A program made the position numbers and the translations under genes. A DNA stretch of 64,000 nucleotides from Geobacter sp. (GTDB lineage Bacteria; Desulfobacterota; Desulfuromonadia; Geobacterales; Geobacteraceae): positions 62,001-126,000 of the forward strand of contig POSG01000005.1 of the NCBI GenBank assembly GCA_003314535.1, read 5' to 3'. Numbering within the stretch: the first letter of the stretch is position 1; the number at the start of each line of letters is the position of its first letter. Under the pieces are notes generated by a model, which made no database searches, was not told where the DNA came from, and saw nothing but the letters and a program-made list of their open reading frames with translations. Of the stretch, positions 29,501 to 37,440 are shown piece after piece.

Positions 29501-30098
29501 CCTCCAGCTCCGGGTTGCCGATCTTTCCGCGCAGGAAGCGCACCAGGGCGCCGGGCAGCCACCCCTTGCGCAGAACGATCGGCAGGAGCGGTGCTTCATC
29601 GCCGAAAAATCCCCTGCGCCAGAAATCGTCCACGACCGATTGCACGAGGTCGGTCTGGTCGGCAACCAGTTCCGTCTCGTAAAGAGAACCGCTCTCGAAG
29701 GCGTTTTCCTGGAGGGCTCGCGAGCAGAAGCCGTGAATGGTGGAAATGGCAGCGCAGTCAAAAGTTTGCAGGGCCGCGTCGATATGCAGCAGCGCCGCTT
29801 CCGTTCCGGGCCAGCGCACGTTTTCCGGCTTGTTCATTCCGGAACAGAAGTCATCTCCTTCGCCGGAACCCGAAAAGAACTCGCGTGCGCTGCGCAAGCG
29901 CTCCCTGACCCTCGTGCGCAACTCCTTGGTCGCCGCTTCGGTGAAGGTAACCACAAGGATGTTTTCCGGAAGCAGGCCCTTTTCCACGACCATTCGCAGG
30001 TAGAGGCAGGCTATGGCAAAGGTCTTGCCGGTGCCGGCACTTGCCTCGATGAGATTTTCACCAGAGAGTTCAATGGAAAGGTTGTCGTAGGTTTTCAT
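26499..30098 (-). CDS. recB: exodeoxyribonuclease V beta subunit
   Basis: RecB is the 3'-5' helicase and nuclease subunit of RecBCD. The 1199-residue protein has Walker A LIEASAGTGKTFAIACLYLR, helicase motif IVVTFTEAATKELRTRV-like (VVTFTEAATKELRTRVRERL), ALIDEFQDTDPVQYRIF, IGDPKQAIYSFRGADIFAYL, a late motif VTIHVSKGLEYPIVFCPF and LLYVALTRAR. The C-terminal RecB nuclease includes MDMVFRHKGRYYLVDWKSN, with the catalytic Asp and Lys in DWKSN. Two nearby ATGs exist; the inner one at 30098 overlaps the recC stop as TGATG and has AGGTG at good distance, the other (30104) adds two residues. Confidence 0.95.
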   Translation of the reverse strand: MKTYDNLSIELSGENLIEASAGTGKTFAIACLYLRMVVEKGLLPENILVVTFTEAATKELRTRVRERLRSAREFFSGSGEGDDFCSGMNKPENVRWPGTEAALLHIDAALQTFDCAAISTIHGFCSRALQENAFESGSLYETELVADQTDLVQSVVDDFWRRGFFGDEAPLLPIVLRKGWLPGALVRFLRGKIGNPELEVLPACGGEELKRIESELNATFRELAGMWLEKRQEVAGILAGHQGLSRSRGNFHPDLVPALLDGMDHYVAEGVPAGFFKGFEKFTASFIEKNALKRVEPPAHPFFDLCGELTALAEKGLVAIKSVLLDFAGCRLAELKAERSVRFYDDLLTDLWRALDGTSGETLAARLRERYRAALIDEFQDTDPVQYRIFRRVFSEGGTPLFLIGDPKQAIYSFRGADIFAYLAAREHVPQENRFTMDRNWRSTPEMVDAVNLLFEKRKELPFVFPSIGFPPVAAAREERPLALEGRDPAALQVWFLGREGENGKVMPLNAAIPRIVGLLAAEVSGLLADGRSGKALLDGRGVLPEDIAVIVRSHDQASLVKEAFCQRGIPAVVQTTASIFSTSEAVDMCRVLAAVAEPSRETAVRSALATDIFGASGNEIARLLEEADAWEETLASFHDYHDLWRKRGFMTMFRFLLSREGVRERMLGLQDGERRLTNILHCGEVLHHAAVNDVRGMDALRAWFGERVSVPPEDEEYQLRLESDEKAVRIVTIHVSKGLEYPIVFCPFSWGGVFETEDAVICHEGYRMVADLGSSRFGEHRAAARAEMLAENLRLLYVALTRARCRCYLVWGRFRHTETSAPAYILHYPPDGKSEMVVDLLSKTMENITDAEMVEALKVLRDKGGGCLQFTVDPRPREARCEDTRPVQQVPVFSGFRGRIDTDWRVASFTSFAAGHRETAELPDRDREAPGGWGGAAGDVEETPPVEGSIFAFPRGARAGTFLHSVFESLRFSDGGNGTEALVAGQLRRHGFGGEWAEPVSAMVRNVVRTPLGIDENRFCLGDLAQGEWLTELEFFFPLRFMEAEKLSRVLEAWEGNNTGVAAASLADRLEFTPVRGMVRGFMDMVFRHKGRYYLVDWKSNHLGNRLEDYRRDSLAREMNLKLYRLQYLLYTVALNRFLSARDPAYSYGARFGGVLYLFLRGMVPDLPGNGIYFDLPPIGMIEELATCLVDREGGADD

Positions 30099-33000
30099 CA
30101 ACATTTCACCTGGTGCGCCAGAAGCGGTTCCAGAATCGCCAGCGCCACTTCCTCGAACTCGTCATCGAGAGGGTTGCTGTCAGCGAAGCAAATAGCGTAA
30201 TAAGGGTTGTGATTCTCAGGAAAATGGTCTCCGCACCATGCCGTGCGGGCATGGCTGATCTCCCCTTTTGCGGCAAAAGCGAATGAGGAGCGGGGGAAAA
30301 ACTTCAACGGTCGGCTGAGTCCCTGCCAGAAGTAGCCCAAAAGCGTGCGGAGGATCGGCAGAGAGTCGCTTACCGGCACGATGCGGACTTCTTCATCCAG
30401 CGTCAAAAGGACGCTTTCCACCGGGCGCGGGTCCAAAACGGAAGCAGCCAGGATCAGGTGCTCGATCCAGAGGCGCACCCTATCCTTGCCCGAGCATTTT
30501 CCGCACCGGTAGCGTATCAGGCGATCCGGCCAGATCCCTTCGACCCTGCCGACGATCCTGAACCCGTCGATCTCCATATCCACCTGGCGGGGCTCCGGTC
30601 GGGAACGCCCTCCTGTCAGGCCGAGGATTCTTTCCGCCAGACCGCCCGCCTCAGCAGCAATCTCTTCGAACAGCATTTCTCCCTGCGATGCCGGGGGAAG
30701 CACCCCCCGTGCTTTAACCACTTCCCGGCACTCTTCCAGGGACTTACCCTCGAGCAGCATTTCAAGCATCTCGTCCCTGACCAGGTAGGAATCGAGAGAA
30801 TCAATCCCGAAGGGTTCCCGGTCCTCCAGCGGGAGCGCCAGCTGGTCGAAGCGGATCCCCAGGCGGGTGACGAGAAGATACCTGGCCGGATTGTCAAAAA
30901 AAGCCAGCAGGTTTTCGACGGATACTTCCCGCATCTCATCCGGCGGCACAGGCAGCGGGCCGGCAAAAAAAGGCCTCTGCGGTCGCGCGCCCTCCGCGCG
31001 CCGGAGAACGGCCCGGTAATTTTCTTCGGAATAGCTCTGAAGCCCGGCTTCCCCGCTGAAACAGGCCGGGCTGAACGGCTGCAGTGGATGCCTGATCACC
31101 AGGTTCGCGGGCAACTCGCGCGAACCGTCGGCGAAACGGCCACCCACGTAGTCAAGAAGCTCATCGATCAGCACTGAGGGTGGCAGGGTCGTATTGTCTC
31201 TCAGGCCCTGCCCGGTATAGCTTATGTGGAGCCGTTCACGGGCAGAAAGCAGCACTTCGAGGAACAGGTAGCGGTCTTCGTCCCTCAAGGAGCGATCACC
31301 CGGTTTCCTCGTCCTGGCCACCAGATCGAAGCCCAGGGGCCTCTCCTGCCTGGGGAAAGCCCCGTCATCCATTCCGAGCATGGCAATAACGCGGAAGGGA
31401 ATGCTTCGCATGGGCAGCATGGCGCAGAAAGTCACCCCGCCGCTTAGAAAGCCGAGGCCCCGACCATGCTTCCCCATCCCTGCCGCAAGCCACGAGCGGA
31501 AAACCTGGAGGCCAACGGTCCCGATAAAGCCAGAATGCAACGGAAGTGTATCCAGTCCGTCCAGAATTCCGTCAATCATTGCCAGTTCATCGGCGTCGTC
31601 ATCTGACGGGGAAAAAAAGTCATCCAGTATGCCCCGGCACAGGTGTCCCCATTCCGGCAAGGTGCGGGGCAGTTCCATATCTTCCACCAGAAGGTGAAGC
31701 TTCTCGACGAAACGGGAAAACTTTCCGAGCGTCTCGGCTGCTTCCCCTTCCATGTCGTCATAGGGGAGAACGCCCGAGAACAGGCCGGCTTCCTCCGGCA
31801 TCGCATATCCGAGAAGCAGCCGGTCCAGGCCCGCCCGCCAGCTGTTTTCCCGGTAGGGAGGAAATCCCTCCCGCTGCCGCTCCCCGCCGTCCAGGCCCCA
31901 CCTGATCCGCGTTTCCTCCAGCCAGGACCTGGCCAGGTCAAGATCGTCCTCATCCAGGCCGAACCGCGCATGGACCGGTCCGGACGCAAGGATGTCCATG
32001 ACGCCCGTAGCCGGGAAACGCTTGCCGGGCAGATGGAACATGGCCAGCAGGGGACTGCCCAGGCGCCCTTCGCCGCAGATGTTGCGGTCGGCGATGGAGA
32101 AGGGAATGCGAACCGAGTGATCGGGGTTTCCCTCGAAAACAGCGGATACATAAGGGGCGTATTTCTCGATGTCGGGAGTCATCACCAGGATATGCCGCGG
32201 CAAAAGGCCTTCCATTTCATCAAACATTGCCAGCAGGCTGTCATGCAGGACCTCTACCTCGCGCATCGGCCCATGACAGGAATGGATCCGGAGCGAGCGG
32301 TCATCCGGCATGGCACGGATAGGTTCCGTTCCTTCACCGGCGCCTTTCAATCCAAGGATATCGTTCTGCAGGGCCGCAAGCAGAGTGCCACCCTCCACTT
32401 CCCGGTAAAGATCGCTTTCACCGCCCCCTGTCGCTCCATGCTCGGCAATGATCTCGGAGAATTCCTTGCCAAGCCTGCCGAGGGAGGCCAGGAGAGGATT
32501 CCCCTCCGGGCTGAGGGCCCGGACCGCATCAGGAAGACGGGCCCTCCGGCGTGCCGGCAGGATATCGGCCCAATATTCCCGGCACGGGCTCATGATGAAC
32601 AGGTTTACCTCGGTGAATTGCGAGATCGCTGCCAGGACATCCAGATGAAATTTCGGCAGCCAGGAAATTCCGAAGACAGCCACCCGGACGGGAAGCTCGC
32701 CCCCGCTTTGGAACCATCCGTCCAATTCCCGGAAAAATCTCTTGCAAAAGTTCCATCTGTGGCCGTTTCCGGCAACGTCGACGATGGCACGCCAGAGAAC
32801 CGCCTGCCAGTGGTCCTCTCTGCCATTTTCCCAGCCCTCCAGCATCTCTCCCCGGAACAGGGTGTACTGATCGAACACATCGGCAAGCCTGCATGCCAGC
32901 TGGTACAGCTTCAGCTCATGCCTGCCGCCCGCAAGATACCCTTTAAGGCTTGCGAAAGCGTCAAGCTCCAGAAGCCCGGGAAGGGCCGCCATGATCCGCC

Positions 33001-33277
33001 ATGCCAGCACCGATGGAACATAGGGCGTCTTTTCAGCACTCTCTTGCAGCACTCTGCCGAACAGGTCATCGATGAAACTGTTGGGGAACGGGTAGACGCA
33101 GTTCGCCCAGACGCCGAACCTGCGGGCCAGTTCCATGCCGAGCCAGCGCTGCATCCCCCTGCTCTGCACCATTATGATCTCAGGCATGAACGGTGTCGGA
33201 AGAGGGCTTGCAACAATTTCGGCAAGGGCCTCAACCAGATTTTCCATCCTGTTGCTGGTATGAATGCGAAGGGGCAT
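30098..33277 (-). CDS. recC: exodeoxyribonuclease V gamma subunit
   Basis: RecC holds the complex together and recognises Chi. The 1059-residue protein shows RecC landmarks: IMVQSRGMQRWLGMELARRFGVWANCVYPFPNSFI near the start, FGISWLPKFHLDVLAAIS, IHSCHGPMREVEVLHDSLL and DIEKYAPYVSAVF. Further on come FCAMLPMRSIPFRVIAMLGMDDGAFPRQ and a C-terminal nuclease-like domain (REVSVENLLAFFDNPARYLL). Order recC-recB-recD with overlaps means coupled expression. The Chi sequence of this organism cannot be deduced here. Confidence 0.94.
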   Translation of the reverse strand: MPLRIHTSNRMENLVEALAEIVASPLPTPFMPEIIMVQSRGMQRWLGMELARRFGVWANCVYPFPNSFIDDLFGRVLQESAEKTPYVPSVLAWRIMAALPGLLELDAFASLKGYLAGGRHELKLYQLACRLADVFDQYTLFRGEMLEGWENGREDHWQAVLWRAIVDVAGNGHRWNFCKRFFRELDGWFQSGGELPVRVAVFGISWLPKFHLDVLAAISQFTEVNLFIMSPCREYWADILPARRRARLPDAVRALSPEGNPLLASLGRLGKEFSEIIAEHGATGGGESDLYREVEGGTLLAALQNDILGLKGAGEGTEPIRAMPDDRSLRIHSCHGPMREVEVLHDSLLAMFDEMEGLLPRHILVMTPDIEKYAPYVSAVFEGNPDHSVRIPFSIADRNICGEGRLGSPLLAMFHLPGKRFPATGVMDILASGPVHARFGLDEDDLDLARSWLEETRIRWGLDGGERQREGFPPYRENSWRAGLDRLLLGYAMPEEAGLFSGVLPYDDMEGEAAETLGKFSRFVEKLHLLVEDMELPRTLPEWGHLCRGILDDFFSPSDDDADELAMIDGILDGLDTLPLHSGFIGTVGLQVFRSWLAAGMGKHGRGLGFLSGGVTFCAMLPMRSIPFRVIAMLGMDDGAFPRQERPLGFDLVARTRKPGDRSLRDEDRYLFLEVLLSARERLHISYTGQGLRDNTTLPPSVLIDELLDYVGGRFADGSRELPANLVIRHPLQPFSPACFSGEAGLQSYSEENYRAVLRRAEGARPQRPFFAGPLPVPPDEMREVSVENLLAFFDNPARYLLVTRLGIRFDQLALPLEDREPFGIDSLDSYLVRDEMLEMLLEGKSLEECREVVKARGVLPPASQGEMLFEEIAAEAGGLAERILGLTGGRSRPEPRQVDMEIDGFRIVGRVEGIWPDRLIRYRCGKCSGKDRVRLWIEHLILAASVLDPRPVESVLLTLDEEVRIVPVSDSLPILRTLLGYFWQGLSRPLKFFPRSSFAFAAKGEISHARTAWCGDHFPENHNPYYAICFADSNPLDDEFEEVALAILEPLLAHQVKC

Positions 33278-33401
33278 GGCAATCCCGATGTATCAATTGA
33301 AGTTATGTCGGGCGATGTTCTGTCATGGAAATTGCGACAACGCCGCAATAATATCACGCCAGGCTAAGGAAAGCGATGACAACGAAGAACAGCAACAAAG
33401 C

Positions 33402-33429
33402 AGGGGCGGATCTTGTAAGACACGCCCCT
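33402..33429 (-). terminator. hairpin terminator after the secreted-protein pair
   Basis: AGGGGCG (33402-33408) pairs with CGCCCCT (33423-33429), and the interior can pair further (TCTT with AAGA). It lies between the stop at 33513 and recC, in the 235 nt gap. The U-tract is better on the plus strand, so it may act both ways. Confidence 0.55.
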
Positions 33430-33512
33430 TTATTACGCTCCTTGCTTAATCTGCGATGGGAGCCCTGATATGGGCACTTGGGAGAGAGCCGTGAAATCAG
33501 GCGCACGGGACA

Positions 33513-34097
33513 CTAGCCGCCCTTGAGATGCGGTTCTTCAATGGATGTATGAACCTTCCCCTTCTGATCCACGTACCTGACGCCGAGTCCGGTCACGAAA
33601 CGCCACAGGGGCTCGAAAGGTGACTGGCTCTGCTCCGATGGCTTCCATACAAGAGAGGGCCTGAGTCGCGCCAGCTCACCCTTCGGCATGACGGAACCCG
33701 GGGAGGCGGCCAAAATCTTTTTCGCCTCATCCGCGCTCACCGGAGGATAGGCGGAAGGGTGCGGCAGCGGAACGGCCTCGTTGAATTCCCCGGTCCTCGC
33801 GTCGATCATGACCAGCAGGGTCGCATCCGCTGCACGTTCGAAGGGCACGATATAGTAAAAGGAATTCTTCCTGTCCAGGCGCTCGACCAGAAGGGGGGCT
33901 CCCGCCCGTGCCCCCTTCATTGCACGGGCGTATTCGGGAGGGAATGCCCATGAACGCCGGTTGTAACCGTCAACGGCAGCCTTGCGGGCGCCAGCGGACG
34001 ACAGGAACTGCTCCCGCCCGGCCGGGGGAGTGCCCATGGCTACTATACCCGCAGGCAGGAGAATCGCCAGGAAAATTACCGGTATGATTTTTTTCAT
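33513..34097 (-). CDS. secreted protein sharing a module with the C39-like peptidase gene
   Basis: The 194-residue protein has a signal peptide (MKKIIPVIFLAILLPAGIVAMG). The mature part matches the C-terminal half of the neighbouring gene: GAPLLVERLDRKNSFYYIVPF with an acidic MIDARTGEFNEA strand, then LRPSLVWKPSEQSQSPFEPLWRF and VRYVDQKGKVHTSI. No enzyme motif is visible. The module may be a binding or inhibitor-like domain secreted alone. The ATG at 34097 has GGAAAGAG, and codons upstream lie in a strong hairpin. It is 262 nt downstream of the peptidase gene on the same strand. Confidence 0.75.
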   Translation of the reverse strand: MKKIIPVIFLAILLPAGIVAMGTPPAGREQFLSSAGARKAAVDGYNRRSWAFPPEYARAMKGARAGAPLLVERLDRKNSFYYIVPFERAADATLLVMIDARTGEFNEAVPLPHPSAYPPVSADEAKKILAASPGSVMPKGELARLRPSLVWKPSEQSQSPFEPLWRFVTGLGVRYVDQKGKVHTSIEEPHLKGG

Positions 34098-34110
34098 CTC
34101 TTTCCGCCAT

Positions 34111-34138
34111 AGATGCGGGCCGGAGACTCCCGGCCCGC
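34111..34138 (-). promoter_or_regulatory. strong hairpin just upstream of the small secreted-protein gene
   Basis: An 11 bp perfect stem (ATGCGGGCCGG with CCGGCCCGCAT) with a 6 nt loop ends 13 nt before the ATG at 34097. There is no U-tract. It could be an attenuator, an RNA stabiliser that separates the two paralogous genes, or a rho-dependent arrest site. Confidence 0.55.
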
Positions 34139-34359
34139 ATTTCGGATACCCGGTTTCCATCCGAAACCCCTGCTCACTGCTGATTAAGGACGGAGCAGGG
34201 CTTTCGGGGAGATCAGGATACGGATCCAGTGCAAGATACCGGAAACCGGGAAAGCGCTTGAAACCAGTGAAAGCTCAGACCAGCGAGTCATGAGCCGACA
34301 GATTATCACGAGCTACGAGAAAGTTCCGTCCGGCCCCCGGTAAACTTTCCGGCTGGGAA

Positions 34360-35712
34360 CTACCTGATGCCGCCACCCTTCTGCTCGATGCGGACAGCCT
34401 TGGTTATATCCGGAACTACCCGGCCCTTGAAATCCATATATCCGACTGTCTGTTCCCTGGCTTTCCTTACGGTGCCGATTGCCTTCCACAGAGGATAATA
34501 AGGGTTCTGTGATTCCGCCGACGGTTCCCACACCAGCTCCATGCGGGAGATCCTGACCTCTTCAGGCTTGATGTTGAGCTCACGGAACGACTTCAATCCC
34601 ATGTCGGCGGCATGCGCCTCACTCACCAGCGAAGTAGTCCTGGCAGGCTTGATATCCAGCTCCCTCATGATTTCAGGCCTGATTCTCAGGTTCGGCAGGT
34701 TTCTCTTGAAGAGCGCAGTGGCGTTACGAATTTCCAGCTTGGGAACGTATTCAAGCGGCCGCTTCACATAAGTCACTTCCTGGAACTGTCCGCTGTAGGC
34801 ATCCAGCAGGATGGCCCCGGATGTGAGATTACCCTTCTGGAGGGGGGCGATATAATAGGCGTTTTTCTGGTTGTCGCTGCGGCGGACAAGGATCGGCGCG
34901 CCCAGAGTTGAGGATTTCAGCACACCCAGGGCCTCCCCGAACTGCTTGCGGAACTCCGGCTGCCCCTCGAACTGCTTCATGATAGCGGATGCCTGTTCGC
35001 GTGCCTGCTGGGCAGTCAGCATCTGGGCCCTCCTCGCCAGGACCGCGGGGAATTTCAAAACTACCTTCTGCACCGGTTCGGGATCGACCACGCTTATGTA
35101 CTTGTTGCCGCCCGGAGAGCCGCACCATCCGCAACCTGTGAAATAATCCGCTTTCCAGTGTGCTATGTCGATGTATTTGTTCTCACCGAGAGAGGTGGAA
35201 CCGTACCATGGGTCATTGACGAAAAACCCGCTGATGGTATAGGAAGCGGCAGTAGTCGGCTGGACATCGGTTATGACTCCGCGCACCACGACCCAGTGCA
35301 TGCAGCCATAAATCAGGGAGGCGGGTGGGACACCGTATCTGTCGATGGTATACGCCAGCTTCTTGACCCCGTCATCCTGGCTGGCCAGGGCGGAAAACAC
35401 GAAATGGGCCTTGCCGGCCGCATAATTGTTCAAGGCATCGCGCAGGCCCTTGGGATCGGTGGCCCACCCTGCACATTGGTTGCGGGGATGGATGTAGTTG
35501 TAGAGGGTTGCCTGGGATGGAACGTAGATGCCGATCTTTTCGCTGTTCAGAATCATCTGGGCGCTTGCCGCGCCGCAGTAGTAAGATGTCGTCTGGGTAT
35601 AATAGGGCGTAGTAATGTTCTTCACCCAGCAACCCAGGGCGAGGATGACGACCACTGCGGGAAAAATCCATTTCCATGACAGATAACGCCTGTTACCAGT
35701 GCCTGTTCTCAT
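34360..35712 (-). CDS. exported C39-like cysteine peptidase domain protein with repeat module
   Basis: The 450-residue protein has an N-terminal hydrophobic anchor (about 12-28, WIFPAVVVILALGCW; a cysteine follows but the lipobox is poor). Next is a papain-fold C39-like domain: Cys in TTSYYCGAASAQMIL (about residue 46), His in YGCMHWVVVRGV and Asn/Asp in FFVNDPWYG form a plausible catalytic set. Residues about 240-450 hold a module also found as a separate neighbouring gene (GAPILVRRSDNQKNAYYIAP; MELVWEPSAESQNPYYPLW). Substrate is unknown; no ABC exporter is nearby. The ATG at 35712 has AGGAGG at 7 nt. Confidence 0.78.
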   Translation of the reverse strand: MRTGTGNRRYLSWKWIFPAVVVILALGCWVKNITTPYYTQTTSYYCGAASAQMILNSEKIGIYVPSQATLYNYIHPRNQCAGWATDPKGLRDALNNYAAGKAHFVFSALASQDDGVKKLAYTIDRYGVPPASLIYGCMHWVVVRGVITDVQPTTAASYTISGFFVNDPWYGSTSLGENKYIDIAHWKADYFTGCGWCGSPGGNKYISVVDPEPVQKVVLKFPAVLARRAQMLTAQQAREQASAIMKQFEGQPEFRKQFGEALGVLKSSTLGAPILVRRSDNQKNAYYIAPLQKGNLTSGAILLDAYSGQFQEVTYVKRPLEYVPKLEIRNATALFKRNLPNLRIRPEIMRELDIKPARTTSLVSEAHAADMGLKSFRELNIKPEEVRISRMELVWEPSAESQNPYYPLWKAIGTVRKAREQTVGYMDFKGRVVPDITKAVRIEQKGGGIR

Positions 35713-36010
35713 GACCATTCCTCCTTTGGTTGATGACAGATCCATGCCGGAAACGAAGGCAGCTCCGGCCGAACACCGCACAGTGGTGGACATAAACCGG
35801 CATCAGATGAAAAGGGCTGAATGAATCACCACTGATAATCATAAGGTTTATTCATGATCAGGCATTTGTCAAGCAGGAGTGTTGAAAAGTTCAAAACGAA
35901 AGGGAGGCAACAGCTGATTCGCCAGGTTTCATACCCGTGCGGGTGCGGAGGCAGGCCGGTGCGGGGATTGCTCCCCGCACCTTTTGGTAATGGAAAATCA
36001 TACTACGCTA
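35713..36010 (-). other. 298 nt intergenic region upstream of the C39-like gene
   Basis: A perfect TTGACA is read on the minus strand near 35869-35874, but no good -10 box follows at 16-18 nt. Just downstream of it is an imperfect palindrome (CTGATCAT, 12 nt, ATGATtATCAG). The far end holds the terminator at 35958-35981. No small gene was recognised. Confidence 0.4.
35958..35981 (-). terminator. hairpin terminator downstream of the cydAB-ytxH unit
   Basis: GGTGCGGGGA (35958-35967) pairs perfectly with TCCCCGCACC (35972-35981) around a 4 nt loop. It sits 30 nt after the YtxH stop. The T-run (CTTTT) is on the plus strand side, so it may work in either direction. Confidence 0.65.
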
Positions 36011-36256
36011 TCAGATCCAGCAATCGCCGCCTTCGTAATAATAGGCATCGCGCTTGGTCTTGGGGCTGAGCTTGAACCTTGCTTCACGGGCGCATTTCTT
36101 CAGTTTGCCCACTGCCTCATCCGTGATGTCCCCAAGGTCTTCCCGGACCTGCCGTCCGGTCTTCGGGCTTAACAGCAGGGTCAAACCTGCGGCAATGACT
36201 GCACCGGCAAAAAACGCGGCTACCTGACTCGCCTCACTGCATCTCTTTCTTGACAT
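36011..36256 (-). CDS. YtxH domain small membrane protein
   Basis: The 81-residue protein (MSRKRCSEASQVAAFFAGAVIAAGLTLLLSPKTGRQVREDL) has one N-terminal transmembrane helix (about 12-30). The YtxH/GvpP-like continuation SPKTGRQVREDLGDITDEAVGKLKK follows, and then a basic, tyrosine-rich tail. YtxH proteins are associated with stress responses, but their biochemical role is unknown. ATG at 36256 follows a weak CGGGGA site. It lies 154 nt behind cydB and could be co-transcribed or use its own promoter. Confidence 0.72.
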   Translation of the reverse strand: MSRKRCSEASQVAAFFAGAVIAAGLTLLLSPKTGRQVREDLGDITDEAVGKLKKCAREARFKLSPKTKRDAYYYEGGDCWI

Positions 36257-36410
36257 GGCAAAATCCCCGGCCTTGTGAATATGAGGTCGCATACGCGAAC
36301 CTTGAAACCCATGCAATAGTCTCACTATATTCATACCACAGTTATTCCGCCGTGAAAACCAAAATCCTTCCGGTGACTTCGGGATGTTTTCAGTTTTATC
36401 TTCCAGCTGC

Positions 36411-37439
36411 TCAGTATGCCTGGGGGTCTTCCAAAACATCTTCCTCCGTGACCTTGCCTCTGAACACCCGGTATACCCATATTTTGTACGCTATGACTAT
36501 CGGTACGAAAACGAGCGCGACTGCGGTCATTATCTTCAGTGTGTATCGGCTTGATGAGGAATTGAAGATCGTCAGGCTTGAAGCGGGATCAAGGCTCGAA
36601 GGGATCAGGTTGGGAAACAACCCGATTACTCCGGTTGAGACAACCAGAACGATAGTTGCGCAGGAAGCGGCAAAAGCTCTGAGGATGCGGCGTTTTGCAG
36701 AGAACATCCTTGTTGCCAGGAGAGCCGCCACGGCAAGAAAGGGAACCGCAAACAACAAAGGCGCGCGAAAAAAATTGTCGTAGAGACTGGTGGAAAGATA
36801 AACGGCGGCAAGAAAAACGGCTGCGGCCAGCAGAAGGGCGGGCCAGACCCGGTCGGCAACTGCCTTTGCCCTGCTGCTCAGGTCTCCTTCAGTCTTTGCT
36901 GATAGGTACAGTGCCCCGTGCACCAGGAACAGGAGCACGAAAAGCAGGCCGGTAAGAAGGCCGAAAGGGTTCAGCAGGGAGAGCAGCGAACCATGGTAAC
37001 CCGCACGGTCCATGGGGAGTCCCTTGAAGATATTGCCGAACGCGACCCCGAAAAGCAGGGCCGGCAGGAAACTGCTGACAAGTATCGCGGTATCCCAGGC
37101 GCCCTTCCAACGCTCGCTTTCCAGTTTGCCGCGGAATTCGAACGACACGCCCCGCACGATCAGGGAGAACAGCAGGAGAAGGAGTGCTGTGTAAAGATAA
37201 CTGAACATGAGGGCATAGGTAGTCGGAAATGCGGCAAAGGTAGCTCCCCCGGCCGTGATGAGCCAGACTTCGTTGCCGTCCCACACAGGTCCGACCGTAT
37301 TTATGATCACTCTTCTTTCGCCGTCTGTACGCCCGACGAATTTATGCAGCATGCCCGCGCCGAGGACGAACCCGTCTAGCATGAAGTAGACAGTCCAGAG
37401 CACTCCCCAAAGCACAAACCAGGTAACCTGCAGTTCCAT
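36411..37439 (-). CDS. cydB: cytochrome bd ubiquinol oxidase subunit II
   Basis: CydB pairs with CydA in the oxygen-scavenging bd oxidase. The 342-residue protein has eight or nine helices. It begins MELQVTWFVLWGVLWTVYFMLDGFVLGAG and contains GPVWDGNEVWLITAGGATFAAFP, the most conserved CydB segment. The ATG at 37439 directly follows GGAGGTG. It starts 1 nt after the cydA stop, so the two are coupled. Nothing resembling the small CydX subunit was found after it. Confidence 0.95.
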   Translation of the reverse strand: MELQVTWFVLWGVLWTVYFMLDGFVLGAGMLHKFVGRTDGERRVIINTVGPVWDGNEVWLITAGGATFAAFPTTYALMFSYLYTALLLLLFSLIVRGVSFEFRGKLESERWKGAWDTAILVSSFLPALLFGVAFGNIFKGLPMDRAGYHGSLLSLLNPFGLLTGLLFVLLFLVHGALYLSAKTEGDLSSRAKAVADRVWPALLLAAAVFLAAVYLSTSLYDNFFRAPLLFAVPFLAVAALLATRMFSAKRRILRAFAASCATIVLVVSTGVIGLFPNLIPSSLDPASSLTIFNSSSSRYTLKIMTAVALVFVPIVIAYKIWVYRVFRGKVTEEDVLEDPQAY

Positions 37440-37440
37440 C

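Noticed and set aside
31643-33367. 574-codon open frame on the plus strand opposite recC
   Set aside because: It is exactly antisense to recC, has no domain I recognise, and is explained by high GC at third codon positions. Similar long antisense frames at 37909-39387, 41221-42699 and 42419-43873 are rejected for the same reason.
35840-35880. TTGACA with palindrome upstream of the C39-like gene as a full promoter
   Set aside because: The -35 is perfect but no acceptable -10 box lies 16-18 nt downstream; kept only as a note on the intergenic region.
36257-36410. possible cydX between cydB and the YtxH gene
   Set aside because: No short frame here encodes a 30-40 residue single-helix peptide with the MWYFAW-type start of CydX.
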